64,000 nt of DNA from Treponema sp. (GTDB lineage: Bacteria; Spirochaetota; Spirochaetia; Treponematales; Treponemataceae), in NCBI GenBank assembly GCA_022510925.1, contig JAFLSO010000001.1, positions 62,001 through 126,000 of the forward strand, written 5' to 3'. The stretch's first letter is position 1. Every line of letters starts with the position of its first letter. Positions 1 through 8,688 of this stretch are shown one piece after another. The notes under the pieces are model-generated. The model made no database searches, had not been told where the DNA came from, and saw nothing but the letters and a program-made list of their open reading frames with translations. Position numbers and translations under genes: made by a program.

Positions 1-1
1 C

Positions 2-751
2 TATTACCAGTATCTTAAGGAGGTGCCGCAGGGAAAGAGTTACGACACCGCCTCCAAAAGGTTCGGGGCGCTAAGGAAGCAGTGCCGCAACGCCGTGTAC
101 TTTGAGCCGTCAGAGGACTCCGTGCGCCAGTATCCTAAGGACACCATGATTTTTGCGGAGTACCAGCACGGGCAGGATATGTTCATAATCCAGGAGGGCT
201 CCGTAAAAATCGTGAGGATAGTTAACGGCGCGGAGGTCACGCTGGTGCTCCTTAAAAAAGGCGATATGTTCGGGGAGATGGCCCTGCTTGACAATGGGCT
301 CCGCTCCGCCAGCGCCATAGCGTACGAGAACTGCAAACTTCTGGTGGTGAACAGGGCCAACTTCAACATGATGGTCTCCACGCAGCCGCAGTATGTGGCG
401 AAACTTACCACAGTTTTCTCGGACCGCCTGTGGAGCATGTACCGCCAGATTGTGAACACCCAGCTCAAGGACACCCGCGCCCGCATGATAGACATGATAG
501 CGCTACAGCTGGAGAACCGCAGGATTTCCGTGGAGAAAGGTGCGTCGTACCATGCGGACTTTTCCGCGCTTGACATCATGGAGCTGTGCGGCATTCCGCA
601 GAAAGATCAGCGCCTGGCGCTCATGCAGCTTCAGACCGACCAGCATGTTAAAGTGAATAACGGAAGCCTTATAATACCGGATGTGCCTGAGCTCATAAAG
701 CAGGCTACTTTTTACCGTAAGCAGAATTCAAAGCGGCAGAATGAACAGTAA
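2..751 (+). CDS. Crp/Fnr-type cyclic-nucleotide-binding regulator, 5' end missing
   Basis: C-terminal part of a Crp/Fnr-family regulator. The frame is open to the window edge, and the first codons read YYQYLKEVPQGKSYD, the linker seen in treponemal proteins that carry two cNMP-binding domains in tandem. The apparent GTG start at base 23 is therefore rejected. Visible are one jelly-roll cNMP domain (about residues 40-160, with GDMFGEMALL and NGLRSASAIAYE) and a winged-helix C terminus (about 175-235). The GEMALL and RSASA segment is the phosphate-binding cassette region, so cyclic nucleotide binding is plausible but unproven. The stop overlaps the next start by 11 bases, which points to co-transcription with the two exported proteins downstream. 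Confidence 0.85.
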   Translation, partial: YYQYLKEVPQGKSYDTASKRFGALRKQCRNAVYFEPSEDSVRQYPKDTMIFAEYQHGQDMFIIQEGSVKIVRIVNGAEVTLVLLKKGDMFGEMALLDNGLRSASAIAYENCKLLVVNRANFNMMVSTQPQYVAKLTTVFSDRLWSMYRQIVNTQLKDTRARMIDMIALQLENRRISVEKGASYHADFSALDIMELCGIPQKDQRLALMQLQTDQHVKVNNGSLIIPDVPELIKQATFYRKQNSKRQNEQ

Positions 752-1301
752 GTTTTTAAGGAAGACATTTTCTTTGCTCGGCGTGATGGCGGCACTCTCC
801 GGCGCGGCGCGGATTTACGCGCAGACGCTGCCCCAGGGGTTCAGGGGAGTAAGGCTAGGCATGACCGTGGACGAGGTGAAGGAGGAGCTTAAGAAGGATC
901 CCCCGTACGGCTATAACGGTGACCGCGATGTGTCTCTTCTGCCGGGAGAGAACCGCGTCCTTATAGAGACAGACAGCTCCCGCATTTTCCCCGGCTCGTT
1001 CCTGGACAGATGTTATTTTCAGTTTTATCAGGACAAGCTTTACATCATCACCATAAACATGAACCGCTCCAAAATGGACTATCATTCCGTTTTCTCCGCC
1101 CTGCTCGATAAATACGGGAATCCGGACTCTCTGAATCCCCGGAAATCCGAATGGCAGGATGACGCGGTTATAATGGCACTGGAGCGCCCTCTTACGCTTA
1201 AGTACACGGACCGCGCTGTGTTCGAGAAACTTATGGAGGAGTCCATGGTGCAGAAATCCGCGGACGAGCTTACCCGAGAGTCTTTTCTGGAGGGTCTTTA
1301 G
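741..1301 (+). CDS. Exported protein of unknown function
   Basis: A 186-residue protein with a Sec-type signal peptide: basic start (MNSKFLRK), a hydrophobic core over residues 9-22 and a likely cleavage site after IYAQ. The mature part begins LPQGFRGVRLGMTVDEVKEEL, a pattern seen in small periplasmic proteins with a beta-alpha repeat, where GMTxxEVxxxL is a common opening. No catalytic motif is visible. It overlaps the upstream cNMP regulator by 11 bases and is followed with no gap by the DUF192 lipoprotein, so the three form an operon. I do not recognise a specific function. Confidence 0.7.
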   Translation: MNSKFLRKTFSLLGVMAALSGAARIYAQTLPQGFRGVRLGMTVDEVKEELKKDPPYGYNGDRDVSLLPGENRVLIETDSSRIFPGSFLDRCYFQFYQDKLYIITINMNRSKMDYHSVFSALLDKYGNPDSLNPRKSEWQDDAVIMALERPLTLKYTDRAVFEKLMEESMVQKSADELTRESFLEGL

Positions 1302-1802
1302 ATGAAAGCCAGGATGCTGAGATTTTTTTCCGCTGTCATTGCGCTCTCCGCCGTGCTTCCGGCCCTTTGCTCCTGCTCGCCCAGAAAATACAATCTTCCT
1401 AAGGAGACGCTGAGCATAACGCGCGCGGACGGCGGTGCCCTTACGGTGGAGGCAGAGCTTGCGGTGAGGCCGGAGGAGCGGAACTGGGGCTACATGGGGC
1501 GGAAAAACATTCCGCAGGGCACGGGCATGCTGTTCGTGTTCGAGCAGGACCAGATACTGCGCTTCTGGATGAAAGACACTCCGCATCCTCTGAGCATAGC
1601 GTACATAGACAGCGCGGGGATTATACGCGACATTTTTGACATGACGCCGTTCTCGCTGGCGGACGTGACAAGCTCCCGCTCCGTAAGATACGCGCTTGAG
1701 GTTCCGCAGGGGTGGTTCGCGGCTAACGGAATAAAGCCCGGGGACACAGTGCGGCGCGGTGACGGAAGCCCCTTAAGAAATCTTCTGCGGCCGGGAAACT
1801 AA
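1302..1802 (+). CDS. DUF192-family lipoprotein
   Basis: A 166-residue DUF192 protein. The N terminus has a hydrophobic segment ending LCSCSPRK, which reads as a relaxed spirochaetal lipobox, so the protein is probably lipid-anchored. The DUF192 core runs from about residue 35 to the end: NWGYMGRKNIPQGTGMLFVF, then RFWMKDTPHPLSIAYID and a C-terminal ALEVPQGWFAANGIKPGD, all family hallmarks. DUF192 proteins are small beta-barrel proteins whose biochemical role is not settled. The start codon directly follows the previous stop. The 3' end overlaps the convergent TPR gene by 4 bases. Confidence 0.85.
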   Translation: MKARMLRFFSAVIALSAVLPALCSCSPRKYNLPKETLSITRADGGALTVEAELAVRPEERNWGYMGRKNIPQGTGMLFVFEQDQILRFWMKDTPHPLSIAYIDSAGIIRDIFDMTPFSLADVTSSRSVRYALEVPQGWFAANGIKPGDTVRRGDGSPLRNLLRPGN

Positions 1803-2941
1803 ATACGCTCCAGCTGCATCCTTGCGATTCTGTCTTCCGGGTCCAGGGCCAGCACCGTCTCAAAGAATTTCCGGGCCTCGTCTTTTTTCCCCTGCTTAAG
1901 GAACAGGCAGCCCATGTTGCTTATGATTTTAGTGTTCTCCGGCTCAAATGAGAGCGCCTCCTCCAGACTGCCCATGGCCCCGCTGAAATCCCCGGTCTCC
2001 ATCTGGCAGATGGCAAGCTCGTTCAGCGTGTCAGCGTTCTCGTCTCCGCCCTCGCATTCGCGCGCCTTAAAGAACGCGACCTTGGCATCCTCGAATCGCT
2101 CCAGCCGCCTTAATCCCCAGCCCAGCATGAACCACGCGTTCCACACCGCGGGATTCTCCTGAATGAATTTCCGTATCTCCTCCAGGCCTTTCTCCTCCTG
2201 CCCGGAGGAAATCAGCTCGTAAGCCAGATGGAATCTCTCATTCTCCAGCCTGCGGTTGGAAATCTTGTCTATAAGCTCCTGTGCCCTCTCGCGCTTGTAC
2301 TGCCCGCTTTCTCCAAGCTCGTCGTCCTTGGCGTCTGATGTGAGCGCCAGATAGCTTTCCAGGCAGCCTTTGGCGTCAGCGTAGTTATGCTTCTTAAGGT
2401 GGAAAAACGCCGCGTTAAAGAATGCGTCAGGAATCTCAGGGTCGCAGTCCATGGCCTCACGGTAATAATTCAGCGCCGTGTCATCGTAAGCGTCGGCGTC
2501 CTCGTGCATGGAGTGCGCCCTCATGTAATCAGCCTTCTGGTCGTAAAAAATCGCCATGTTAAGGATTATGGCCTTGTCGTCAGGGTCAAGCCCGTGGAGC
2601 GCCAGATGCATCTCCTCCGCCAGGTTCCAGTCCTCGTCCCGCGTCTTAAGGATGGCCGCCTCAGAGAGCTCTTTCTTTATTCCGGGGCGTGCCTGCATGA
2701 TTATGCCGCGGTAGTATTCCGCGTGCGTGTTCTTTGCGTCGTATGCCAGGACCGTGAGTATGCCCGAAAGAATCTGCTCCTCTGTGAGCGCCGATATATC
2801 CGGCGGACCGTCAGGCTCCCCGTCTTTTCTCTGCACGGGAATAGGAACCGCAGGGTCTATTTTAAGCGCGTGCTCAGAGAGCGGGAGCGTTCCAGGCAGT
2901 TTGATAAAATAAACTGACTCCAGAGGATTTGAAGGATTCAT
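1799..2941 (-). CDS. TPR-repeat protein
   Basis: A 380-residue cytoplasmic protein without a signal peptide. The C-terminal two thirds is built of tetratricopeptide repeats; clear examples are PEIPDAFFNAAFFHLKKHNY, AVWNAWFMLGWGLRRLERFE and the last repeat NTKIISNMGCLFLKQGKKDE. TPR solenoids mediate protein contacts; no enzymatic motif is visible. An AAGGGG Shine-Dalgarno lies 9 bases before the ATG. It starts 18 bases after the stop of the PilZ gene and is probably transcribed with it, so it may scaffold a c-di-GMP output, but that link is inference. Confidence 0.85.
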   Translation of the reverse strand: MNPSNPLESVYFIKLPGTLPLSEHALKIDPAVPIPVQRKDGEPDGPPDISALTEEQILSGILTVLAYDAKNTHAEYYRGIIMQARPGIKKELSEAAILKTRDEDWNLAEEMHLALHGLDPDDKAIILNMAIFYDQKADYMRAHSMHEDADAYDDTALNYYREAMDCDPEIPDAFFNAAFFHLKKHNYADAKGCLESYLALTSDAKDDELGESGQYKRERAQELIDKISNRRLENERFHLAYELISSGQEEKGLEEIRKFIQENPAVWNAWFMLGWGLRRLERFEDAKVAFFKARECEGGDENADTLNELAICQMETGDFSGAMGSLEEALSFEPENTKIISNMGCLFLKQGKKDEARKFFETVLALDPEDRIARMQLERI

Positions 2942-2959
2942 GAGTCTGCCCCTTGATGT

Positions 2960-3817
2960 TTATTGAGCGGGCTTGGCGGAGTCCGTGCCGTCGCCTTCGA
3001 ACGTGGTGTTAAGGTCGCTCTTGCGTGCTGTGGTGATGAAATTGTTTATGTGCACCTTATATGCCAGCGGAGTGGTCTGCTCGTCGAATTTAATGTTCGC
3101 GATGATTATGTCCTTGCGGTTCTCCACGAACTGTGTGTCCATAATCATTCCCTTGAGTGAGACAATCTCGTGCGGCTCATCGAATTCAATCCGCATGTGA
3201 ATCTCTTTGTTCACAAGGAACTGCGCCAGGCCCATCACCACTATTTTGGCGCCGCCGAACGACAGCTCCTGCAGTATGCAGTGGCGAGGAATATGCTGAA
3301 TCATTATGATTGACTCTTTCTTGGGGATTCCCAGCTTGCGCAGGGAGTCGGGAGTGATTACGATTCTGTCATCCTTACGGCGTGTGGCGTTGGTGTTGGC
3401 GTCCAGCAGATGTCCCAGCATCTCTATGAAATCATCCGGCGGCCTCTGCGTAAAGTTTATGGTGACTAAAGCCAGGTCTTTTCCGCCAGTAAAAGATGAT
3501 ATGGTGGAGACTTTGCCCGAGATGAAAAAAGACGCGAGCTGTCCGTCCTGAGTGTAAAAGGCGAATCTTATGCTTACGGGCGGAGGGTCTTTCTTAGCCA
3601 GAATCTGAAACGCTCCTCCTGTGGTTCCCACCACTATCCTGCACAGCGTGAACGATGACGAGCTTATTATGATGGGCCATTGGCTTCCTGCGCATTTTAT
3701 GTAAATCTGCCGTGGGTCCATGGCCAGCGCTTTTATTATCTCTTTTGAAAAAGTAATCTCCGTGTTCTGGTATTCATCGAAGTATCTAGCAATTATCTGG
3801 CTTGTAATAACTGACAT
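2960..3817 (-). CDS. PilZ-domain protein, predicted c-di-GMP effector
   Basis: A 285-residue PilZ-domain protein of the treponemal type. The N-terminal domain (MSVITSQ... to about residue 130) is followed by the PilZ barrel with an RxxxR element in TRRKDDR and the second binding element in LSFGGAK, where the usual D/NxSxxG has E at its first position. PilZ domains bind c-di-GMP; the neighbouring EAL protein degrades it, so the two face each other across one intergenic region. I chose ATG 3817 over the upstream ATG at 3835 because a -10 box (TATACT) covers 3829-3824, placing 3835 upstream of any transcript. No Shine-Dalgarno is present, so translation is probably leaderless. Confidence 0.82.
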   Translation of the reverse strand: MSVITSQIIARYFDEYQNTEITFSKEIIKALAMDPRQIYIKCAGSQWPIIISSSSFTLCRIVVGTTGGAFQILAKKDPPPVSIRFAFYTQDGQLASFFISGKVSTISSFTGGKDLALVTINFTQRPPDDFIEMLGHLLDANTNATRRKDDRIVITPDSLRKLGIPKKESIIMIQHIPRHCILQELSFGGAKIVVMGLAQFLVNKEIHMRIEFDEPHEIVSLKGMIMDTQFVENRKDIIIANIKFDEQTTPLAYKVHINNFITTARKSDLNTTFEGDGTDSAKPAQ

Positions 3818-3823
3818 GCAATA

Positions 3824-3852
3824 AGTATATGTCATAAAAAACCATTTTGCAA
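3824..3852 (-). promoter_or_regulatory. Promoter of PilZ gene (leaderless)
   Basis: On the minus strand TTGCAA (3852-3847), a 17-base spacer and TATACT (3829-3824) lie 6 bases before the ATG at 3817. The expected transcription start coincides with the start codon. Confidence 0.6.
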
Positions 3853-3964
3853 GTGAATTGTGTCCTGCTATCGTGTCCTGCCCGGGATTCTGATGCCGCG
3901 CCGAAAGCGGAAAGGCTTACGGCAGATGCGCGCGCGGACCGGCCTAAAAAAATCCACAAAAATA

Positions 3965-3993
3965 TGGTTAAACTGTATGTAATAGTATATAAT
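3965..3993 (+). promoter_or_regulatory. Candidate promoter of the EAL gene
   Basis: A perfect TATAAT at 3988-3993 lies 10 bases before ATG 4004. The -35 with 17-base spacing is weak (TGGTTA, 3965-3970). If used, the 5' leader would be only about 4 bases. Confidence 0.45.
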
Positions 3994-4003
3994 TATAGCG
4001 CTG

Positions 4004-6877
4004 ATGTTGGTTATGAATTTCTTAAGGAAAGCCTTTTTATTTTCCGCCCTCTCTGCCGTTCTTACGACCGCCTTGTGCGCGCGGGTGGTGCGCATACCGT
4101 CATATTATTCCTATGACTATCTTTCCAGCGACACTCCGGGCGTGACCGCGCTGTACTACGAGACGCTTATGAGCGAGATTGCGTCCGAGGCGGACTGGGA
4201 GTACGACCTGGTGGACATATCGGGGAAATCCTCACTGGAGGCGCTCCGCGAGGACAGGATAGACCTGGCGTATGATGTGGTGCGCACGGAATTTGAGAGC
4301 GGGGCAGGCTTCGCATGGGGAGAGAACCCCTCCGGCGTACAGTACATCCTGCTGGTTACGCGCGAGGATAACATCAAGTACAACGCCACGTATCTGGCGA
4401 ACCTTAACGGCGCGCGCATAGGTTACGAGGCGGAGAATAAATTCATCAAGAACATTCTGGATGCGTTCATACAGGCTAACAGGCTCATAGCGGTTCCTGT
4501 TCCTCTGGACTCGCGCGTGAATGCCGCAGCCCAGATGGCCAGCGGGAAAATAGACCTTTACGTCTCATCCCGCGCCATGCTCACTCCCGGCGAGAAAATA
4601 ATCTATAACTTCGGGCATTTCCCGGTGCATTTTGTGGCGGGGGACCATAAGATTATAGAGGAGCTTGACTTTGCGCAGGCGGCCATGCGCAGGAAAAATC
4701 CGCTGTACATGGAGAACGTCCTTGTCCGCTCAAACGGGCTTCCCTCCGTGGGTGTGGAGAACATCACCGCATTGGAGAGGCAGTTTATAACGCAGAATAA
4801 AAAGATAACGCTCATAGATGACGACTTTAACTACGACGGCTCCGAGGGCGCCATACGGGAATCGTTCTGGTCCAGGATTACGGGGATGACGGGCCTTGAA
4901 TTCGACATTCAGAAAGGTGACGGAAAAAGCTCTTTGTATCCGGTGCCCAGCATCTATGACGCGGTTATAACAGACCGTGTGCGGAATTCCGGCATATTCT
5001 ACACCATACCGTATTATCATCTGGACGTCCGCGTGGTGTGCGCCCCTGGAATAAGCCTGCACAGCATAATGCGCCTGGAGCACTCTGACGAGTTCATACC
5101 CAAAAAAGAGCGGATAAGCCTCATAATCTCCCAGGACCTTATAAAGACGCTGCCGTATTTTTCTGACAGGTTCATTCCCTATGATGTGACCGTGGCAAAA
5201 TCCACCTCAGAATGCCTGAGCGCCCTTTCCAGGCAGAAGTATGACGTGGCTCTGGTAAGCGACTTCTCGCTCCAGCAGCGTTTCTCCATAAACGACTACA
5301 AGAAGCTGCGCGACCAGGAGATAATCGTATTCCAGATTCCCATGAGCATAGTCTATAACGGCGAGGATTCGGAGCTTGTTACGTCCATAATAAACAAGGC
5401 CCTGTCGCAGCTGCCGTACAATTACTACAACTCGCTGCAGAGCAATCAGGGCCTGTACATAAACCGCGTTCCGTCGCATGAGGTGGTACGTTACCGCGTG
5501 CTTAACTTTGTGTTCCTGCTGTTCGCCATCTTCGTGTTCTATAACCTGGCTCTAACGCTGTGGCGCTCCCGCAAATTCCAGAAGCAGATACGCACTGACC
5601 AGCTTACGGGACTTCTTAGCATGAGCGGTTTTGAGGCTGAGAGCACCAAGATGATAAAGCTTCTGCCCTCTGACGAATTCATGCTCACGGAGCTTAACGT
5701 GCGCGACTTCTCGTTCATCAACCGGCTTTATGGCCCGGGAAGCGGAGACAGAATCCTAGGATGCATAGCCCGCACGCTTACAGACCTTTTCTCAGACAGG
5801 CCCAACTGCTTCATGGCGCGCGGTTATGCTGACAATTTTTACATAATGCAGCACGTGGACACCACCGTGGAGGACACTCTCAAAAACATGGCGGAAAGCC
5901 AGAACATCCTGCAGGAGCAGCTTCAGCAGGAGGAGGGCTACCGTCTGGTGGTTAAGTGCGGTAACGTAATAGACTGCGGAACCCCCGGGCATCAGCTGAG
6001 CGTAAAGGACATGATAAGAAAGGCAGGCTACGTCCGCCGTGCCAAGCAGGAGAGCCTGGCGGAGAATTTCTCCGTGTTCAATAACGAAATACGCAGGCAG
6101 CGCGAGGCGGAGGAGCGCATAGAGAGCACCATAGAGAAAGCCCTGGAGGACAAGGAATTCTTCATAATGCTTCAGCCCAAGATGGACCTTTCCACAAAAA
6201 AGTGCGTGGGCGCGGAGGCGCTTGTCCGCTGGCAGACAAAAGACAACGGTGTTCTTAGCCCCGACCAGTTCATCCCCATACTGGAGAAAAACGGCTACGT
6301 TACCAAAGTGGACTTTTTCGTTTACAAGACCGTGTTCGGCTACATAAAAAAGTGCCTTGATGAGAAAATTAGCATGGTTCCTGTATCGCTGAACATATCC
6401 CGCCTTAATCATGACAGCGCCACGTTCGTGAGCGAGGTTAACAATCTGTTCCGCGCCTATGAGATACCCTCGAATCTGGTGGAATTCGAGATAGAGGAGC
6501 GCTTCGCTGGCGCGAACGACGAGATTCTGAAAGAGATGACTAGCGAGCTGCACGAGAGCGGATATCTAGTGAACCTGGATGATTTCGGGGCGGACGAGAA
6601 GTCCCTGGACATGCTCTCTGATGTTCCCGTGGATGTGGTTAAATTTGACCAGAGGTTCCTGCATTATGCCGGTGTCTCAGAAAGCTCACGGGCCATTCTG
6701 GTGAACATGATAAAAGCGGTGAAGGAATCAGGGAAAAGGACAATCTGCGAAGGAGTGGAGACTTCCGCGCAGGTGGAGATTCTTCGTTCCGCGGGATGCG
6801 ATACGGTCCAGGGATATTATTATTCCCGTCCGCTTTCCCCCGAGCGGTTCAGGGAATTCCTTCTGAAACATTCCTGA
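4004..6877 (+). CDS. Periplasmic-sensor membrane protein with degenerate GGDEF and EAL domains
   Basis: A 957-residue protein. An N-terminal signal segment is followed by two periplasmic solute-binding-like regions (about residues 30-240 and 265-480), a transmembrane helix near 495-520, a GGDEF-like domain (about 529-690) and a C-terminal EAL domain (about 710-955). The GGDEF signature is replaced by GYADNF, so cyclase activity is unlikely. The EAL domain keeps EALVRW, the N of SLNIS, EIEERF, LDDFG, VVKFD, EGVET and the Q of VQGY, so it probably hydrolyses c-di-GMP. Loop 6 after DDFG reads ADEKSL rather than the usual TGYSSL. It is the likely partner of the divergent PilZ effector. An alternative ATG lies at 4013. 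Confidence 0.88.
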   Translation: MLVMNFLRKAFLFSALSAVLTTALCARVVRIPSYYSYDYLSSDTPGVTALYYETLMSEIASEADWEYDLVDISGKSSLEALREDRIDLAYDVVRTEFESGAGFAWGENPSGVQYILLVTREDNIKYNATYLANLNGARIGYEAENKFIKNILDAFIQANRLIAVPVPLDSRVNAAAQMASGKIDLYVSSRAMLTPGEKIIYNFGHFPVHFVAGDHKIIEELDFAQAAMRRKNPLYMENVLVRSNGLPSVGVENITALERQFITQNKKITLIDDDFNYDGSEGAIRESFWSRITGMTGLEFDIQKGDGKSSLYPVPSIYDAVITDRVRNSGIFYTIPYYHLDVRVVCAPGISLHSIMRLEHSDEFIPKKERISLIISQDLIKTLPYFSDRFIPYDVTVAKSTSECLSALSRQKYDVALVSDFSLQQRFSINDYKKLRDQEIIVFQIPMSIVYNGEDSELVTSIINKALSQLPYNYYNSLQSNQGLYINRVPSHEVVRYRVLNFVFLLFAIFVFYNLALTLWRSRKFQKQIRTDQLTGLLSMSGFEAESTKMIKLLPSDEFMLTELNVRDFSFINRLYGPGSGDRILGCIARTLTDLFSDRPNCFMARGYADNFYIMQHVDTTVEDTLKNMAESQNILQEQLQQEEGYRLVVKCGNVIDCGTPGHQLSVKDMIRKAGYVRRAKQESLAENFSVFNNEIRRQREAEERIESTIEKALEDKEFFIMLQPKMDLSTKKCVGAEALVRWQTKDNGVLSPDQFIPILEKNGYVTKVDFFVYKTVFGYIKKCLDEKISMVPVSLNISRLNHDSATFVSEVNNLFRAYEIPSNLVEFEIEERFAGANDEILKEMTSELHESGYLVNLDDFGADEKSLDMLSDVPVDVVKFDQRFLHYAGVSESSRAILVNMIKAVKESGKRTICEGVETSAQVEILRSAGCDTVQGYYYSRPLSPERFREFLLKHS

Positions 6878-6893
6878 TGCCCGGGGTAAGATA

Positions 6894-7547
6894 ATGAGTC
6901 TGCTTGAGAATTTTTCGCACGTTCTGTTTGATTTTGACGGCACCATAATGGACACGTCGGAGGGAATATACAATGCGTTCGATTATGTGTGCGACCACTA
7001 CGGCATGGAGCGCAAGGGAAAAGATTTTTACAGCAGGCTCATAGGTCCTCCGCTGCTTGACAGTTTCAGGACGGCCTTTAAGTTCAGCCCAGGGCAGTGC
7101 GAGGATGCCCTTAGAGTCTACAGGGAATACTATACGCCTAAAGGTTTGTACGAGGTTAAAGTCTATGACGGGATTCCACTGCTGCTTGAGAATTTAAAGC
7201 GCGCGGGGAAGATTCTGGCAGTGGCATCCAGCAAGCCCGAATGCTTTGTGAACGAGCTCCTTGAGCGCTTCGGCCTGTCAGGATACTTTGACTTTGCGGG
7301 CGGGAGCGACCTGGAGGAGACGCGCGTAAAAAAATGTGATGTGATAGAATACGTGCTCGGCAATCTTGGCGTTAAAGATAAAGCCGTGTGCGTAATGGCA
7401 GGCGACCGCAAGTTCGACGTGCAGGGTGCACTGGAGGCGGGGATTTCCTGCATAGGCGTGCTGTGGGGGTTCGGCTCCCGAGAGGAGCTTAGCGCGGCGG
7501 GAGCGCTTTTTACAGTCAGCACGCCGCAGGAGCTTTGCGTGATTTAA
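6894..7547 (+). CDS. HAD-family phosphatase, phosphoglycolate phosphatase-like
   Basis: A 217-residue HAD hydrolase of the PGP/Gph subfamily. Motif I is FDFDGTIMD (residues about 11-19, nucleophile Asp and acid Asp), motif II VASSKPE, motif III lysine in EETRVKKCDV, and motif IV MAGDRKFD. An alpha-helical cap lies between motifs I and II (MERKGKDFYSRLIGPPLLDSF). Such enzymes dephosphorylate phosphoglycolate, pyrophosphate or small phosphosugars; the substrate cannot be fixed from sequence. It starts 16 bases after the EAL gene and may be co-transcribed with it. Confidence 0.85.
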   Translation: MSLLENFSHVLFDFDGTIMDTSEGIYNAFDYVCDHYGMERKGKDFYSRLIGPPLLDSFRTAFKFSPGQCEDALRVYREYYTPKGLYEVKVYDGIPLLLENLKRAGKILAVASSKPECFVNELLERFGLSGYFDFAGGSDLEETRVKKCDVIEYVLGNLGVKDKAVCVMAGDRKFDVQGALEAGISCIGVLWGFGSREELSAAGALFTVSTPQELCVI

Positions 7548-7565
7548 ATCCGCGGAATATTTTCC

Positions 7566-7594
7566 TTGTGCTCTGCGAGATGTGAATGTAGAAT
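7566..7594 (+). promoter_or_regulatory. Promoter ahead of the 7601 mini-ORF and 7644 gene
   Basis: TTGTGC (7566-7571), a 17-base spacer and TAGAAT (7589-7594). The predicted transcription start falls at about 7601, exactly on an ATG. Confidence 0.5.
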
Positions 7595-7600
7595 TAGACT

Positions 7601-7660
7601 ATGGAATTTACACTGCGGAATCAGACCGCAAAAGGACACTGGAATGAAAAAAGTTTTTAG
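7601..7660 (+). CDS. Possible 19-residue leaderless upstream ORF
   Basis: ATG at 7601 lies 6 bases after the TAGAAT box and opens a 19-codon frame (begins MEFTLRNQ, ends EKSF) that stops at 7660, overlapping the start of the next gene in another frame. The only supports are its placement at the predicted transcription start and the local habit of leaderless starts. It may be a regulatory upstream ORF or chance. Confidence 0.25.
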   Translation: MEFTLRNQTAKGHWNEKSF

Positions 7661-8600
7661 GATTTGCGGAATCACACTGTGCTCCGTGGCAGGCGGCGCG
7701 GCGGCTCTCCTGCTGCTTCTTGCCGTCTTTCTTTCTGTTGGCGCGCGCGTTAAGTATCATGAGTTCTATTCGCTCATGAAAAAGGAGGCCAGGAATCCGG
7801 GTCTCTGGGACAACTACATTCCGCAGGGAATCACTTTTAACGATGACGAAAATTATTACGCCACATGCGGCTACATGAAGGACGGTTCCGCGAGCAGAAT
7901 TTACACCGTGGACAAGGATACCGGGAAACGCGAGGTGTATGCCCTTACAAGCGGCGGCGAGCCTTTCACCGGGCACACGGGCGGGCTTCAGTATGCGGGC
8001 GGAAATTTTTATCTGGCGAGCGAGCAGCAGGGAGTGTTCCGTTTTTCAGCGGACAAGCTTGACGGCTCCGGCTCGGCGGAGATAGGTCCGTGCATTAAAG
8101 TGAACAACAACAGCTCATTTATTTTTGCCGATGATGACTTTGTTTATGTGGGGGAATTCGCCCATGTGCCCGCGTATCCGTGCGAGCATGAGGTAACGTT
8201 CGGCGGAAAAACTAACACGGCGATTCTGACCAAATACAGCCACGGCGACCTGGAGACTCCTGTGGCGGTATACTCCATCCCGGATGAGGCGCAGGGCGTG
8301 GTGCTGACGCCGGGCGGCAGCATGATTTTCTCACGCTCATGGGGGCTGGACTTCGCCTCCTACGATGTCTATAAGCCCGGCTCAGTTCATGCCACGGACA
8401 TGCGGATGGACGGCGTGCCTGTTTATTTTCTGGGAGAGCCCGACCGCGTGTTAAAGTCAATCCTTTTCACCGAGGATGTGGATTTGGCAGACGGAAGGCT
8501 CATCTCCATGACGGAGGCCGCGGCAAACAAATACTACGTGGGGAAATTCATATTCGACTATTCCATTTTCAGCATAGGGCTTTCCGAGCTTGAGGGCTAG
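7644..8600 (+). CDS. Membrane-anchored exported protein, possible beta-propeller
   Basis: A 318-residue protein with one N-terminal membrane anchor (MKKVFRICG, then the long hydrophobic stretch to about residue 32). The outer part has repeated YxxxG and W/F-rich strands (IPQGITFNDDENYYATCGY, TGHTGGLQYAGGNFYLAS, IPDEAQGVVLTPGGSMIFSR) that resemble blades of an extracytoplasmic propeller of the kind that follows IPQG openings. ATG 7644 is preferred over the longer frame because AAAGGA lies 7 bases upstream and the anchor then starts normally. I do not recognise a function. Confidence 0.7.
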   Translation: MKKVFRICGITLCSVAGGAAALLLLLAVFLSVGARVKYHEFYSLMKKEARNPGLWDNYIPQGITFNDDENYYATCGYMKDGSASRIYTVDKDTGKREVYALTSGGEPFTGHTGGLQYAGGNFYLASEQQGVFRFSADKLDGSGSAEIGPCIKVNNNSSFIFADDDFVYVGEFAHVPAYPCEHEVTFGGKTNTAILTKYSHGDLETPVAVYSIPDEAQGVVLTPGGSMIFSRSWGLDFASYDVYKPGSVHATDMRMDGVPVYFLGEPDRVLKSILFTEDVDLADGRLISMTEAAANKYYVGKFIFDYSIFSIGLSELEG

Positions 8601-8652
8601 CGCGGAGAACGCTCCTGCACCAAACGCGGGAATTCTCCGTGACGGTATAAAC

Positions 8653-8681
8653 TTGCGTAATGAATACACCTCTGATATAAT
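8653..8681 (+). promoter_or_regulatory. Promoter of MinD-like gene (leaderless)
   Basis: TTGCGT (8653-8658), a 17-base spacer and a perfect TATAAT (8676-8681), then 7 bases to ATG 8689. There is no room for a Shine-Dalgarno in the transcript. Confidence 0.65.
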
Positions 8682-8688
8682 AGGCGGT

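Noticed and set aside
23..25. GTG start with an apparent AAGGAG next to it
   Set aside because: The AAGGAG abuts the GTG with no spacing and the frame is open upstream with family-like residues, so the gene begins before the window.
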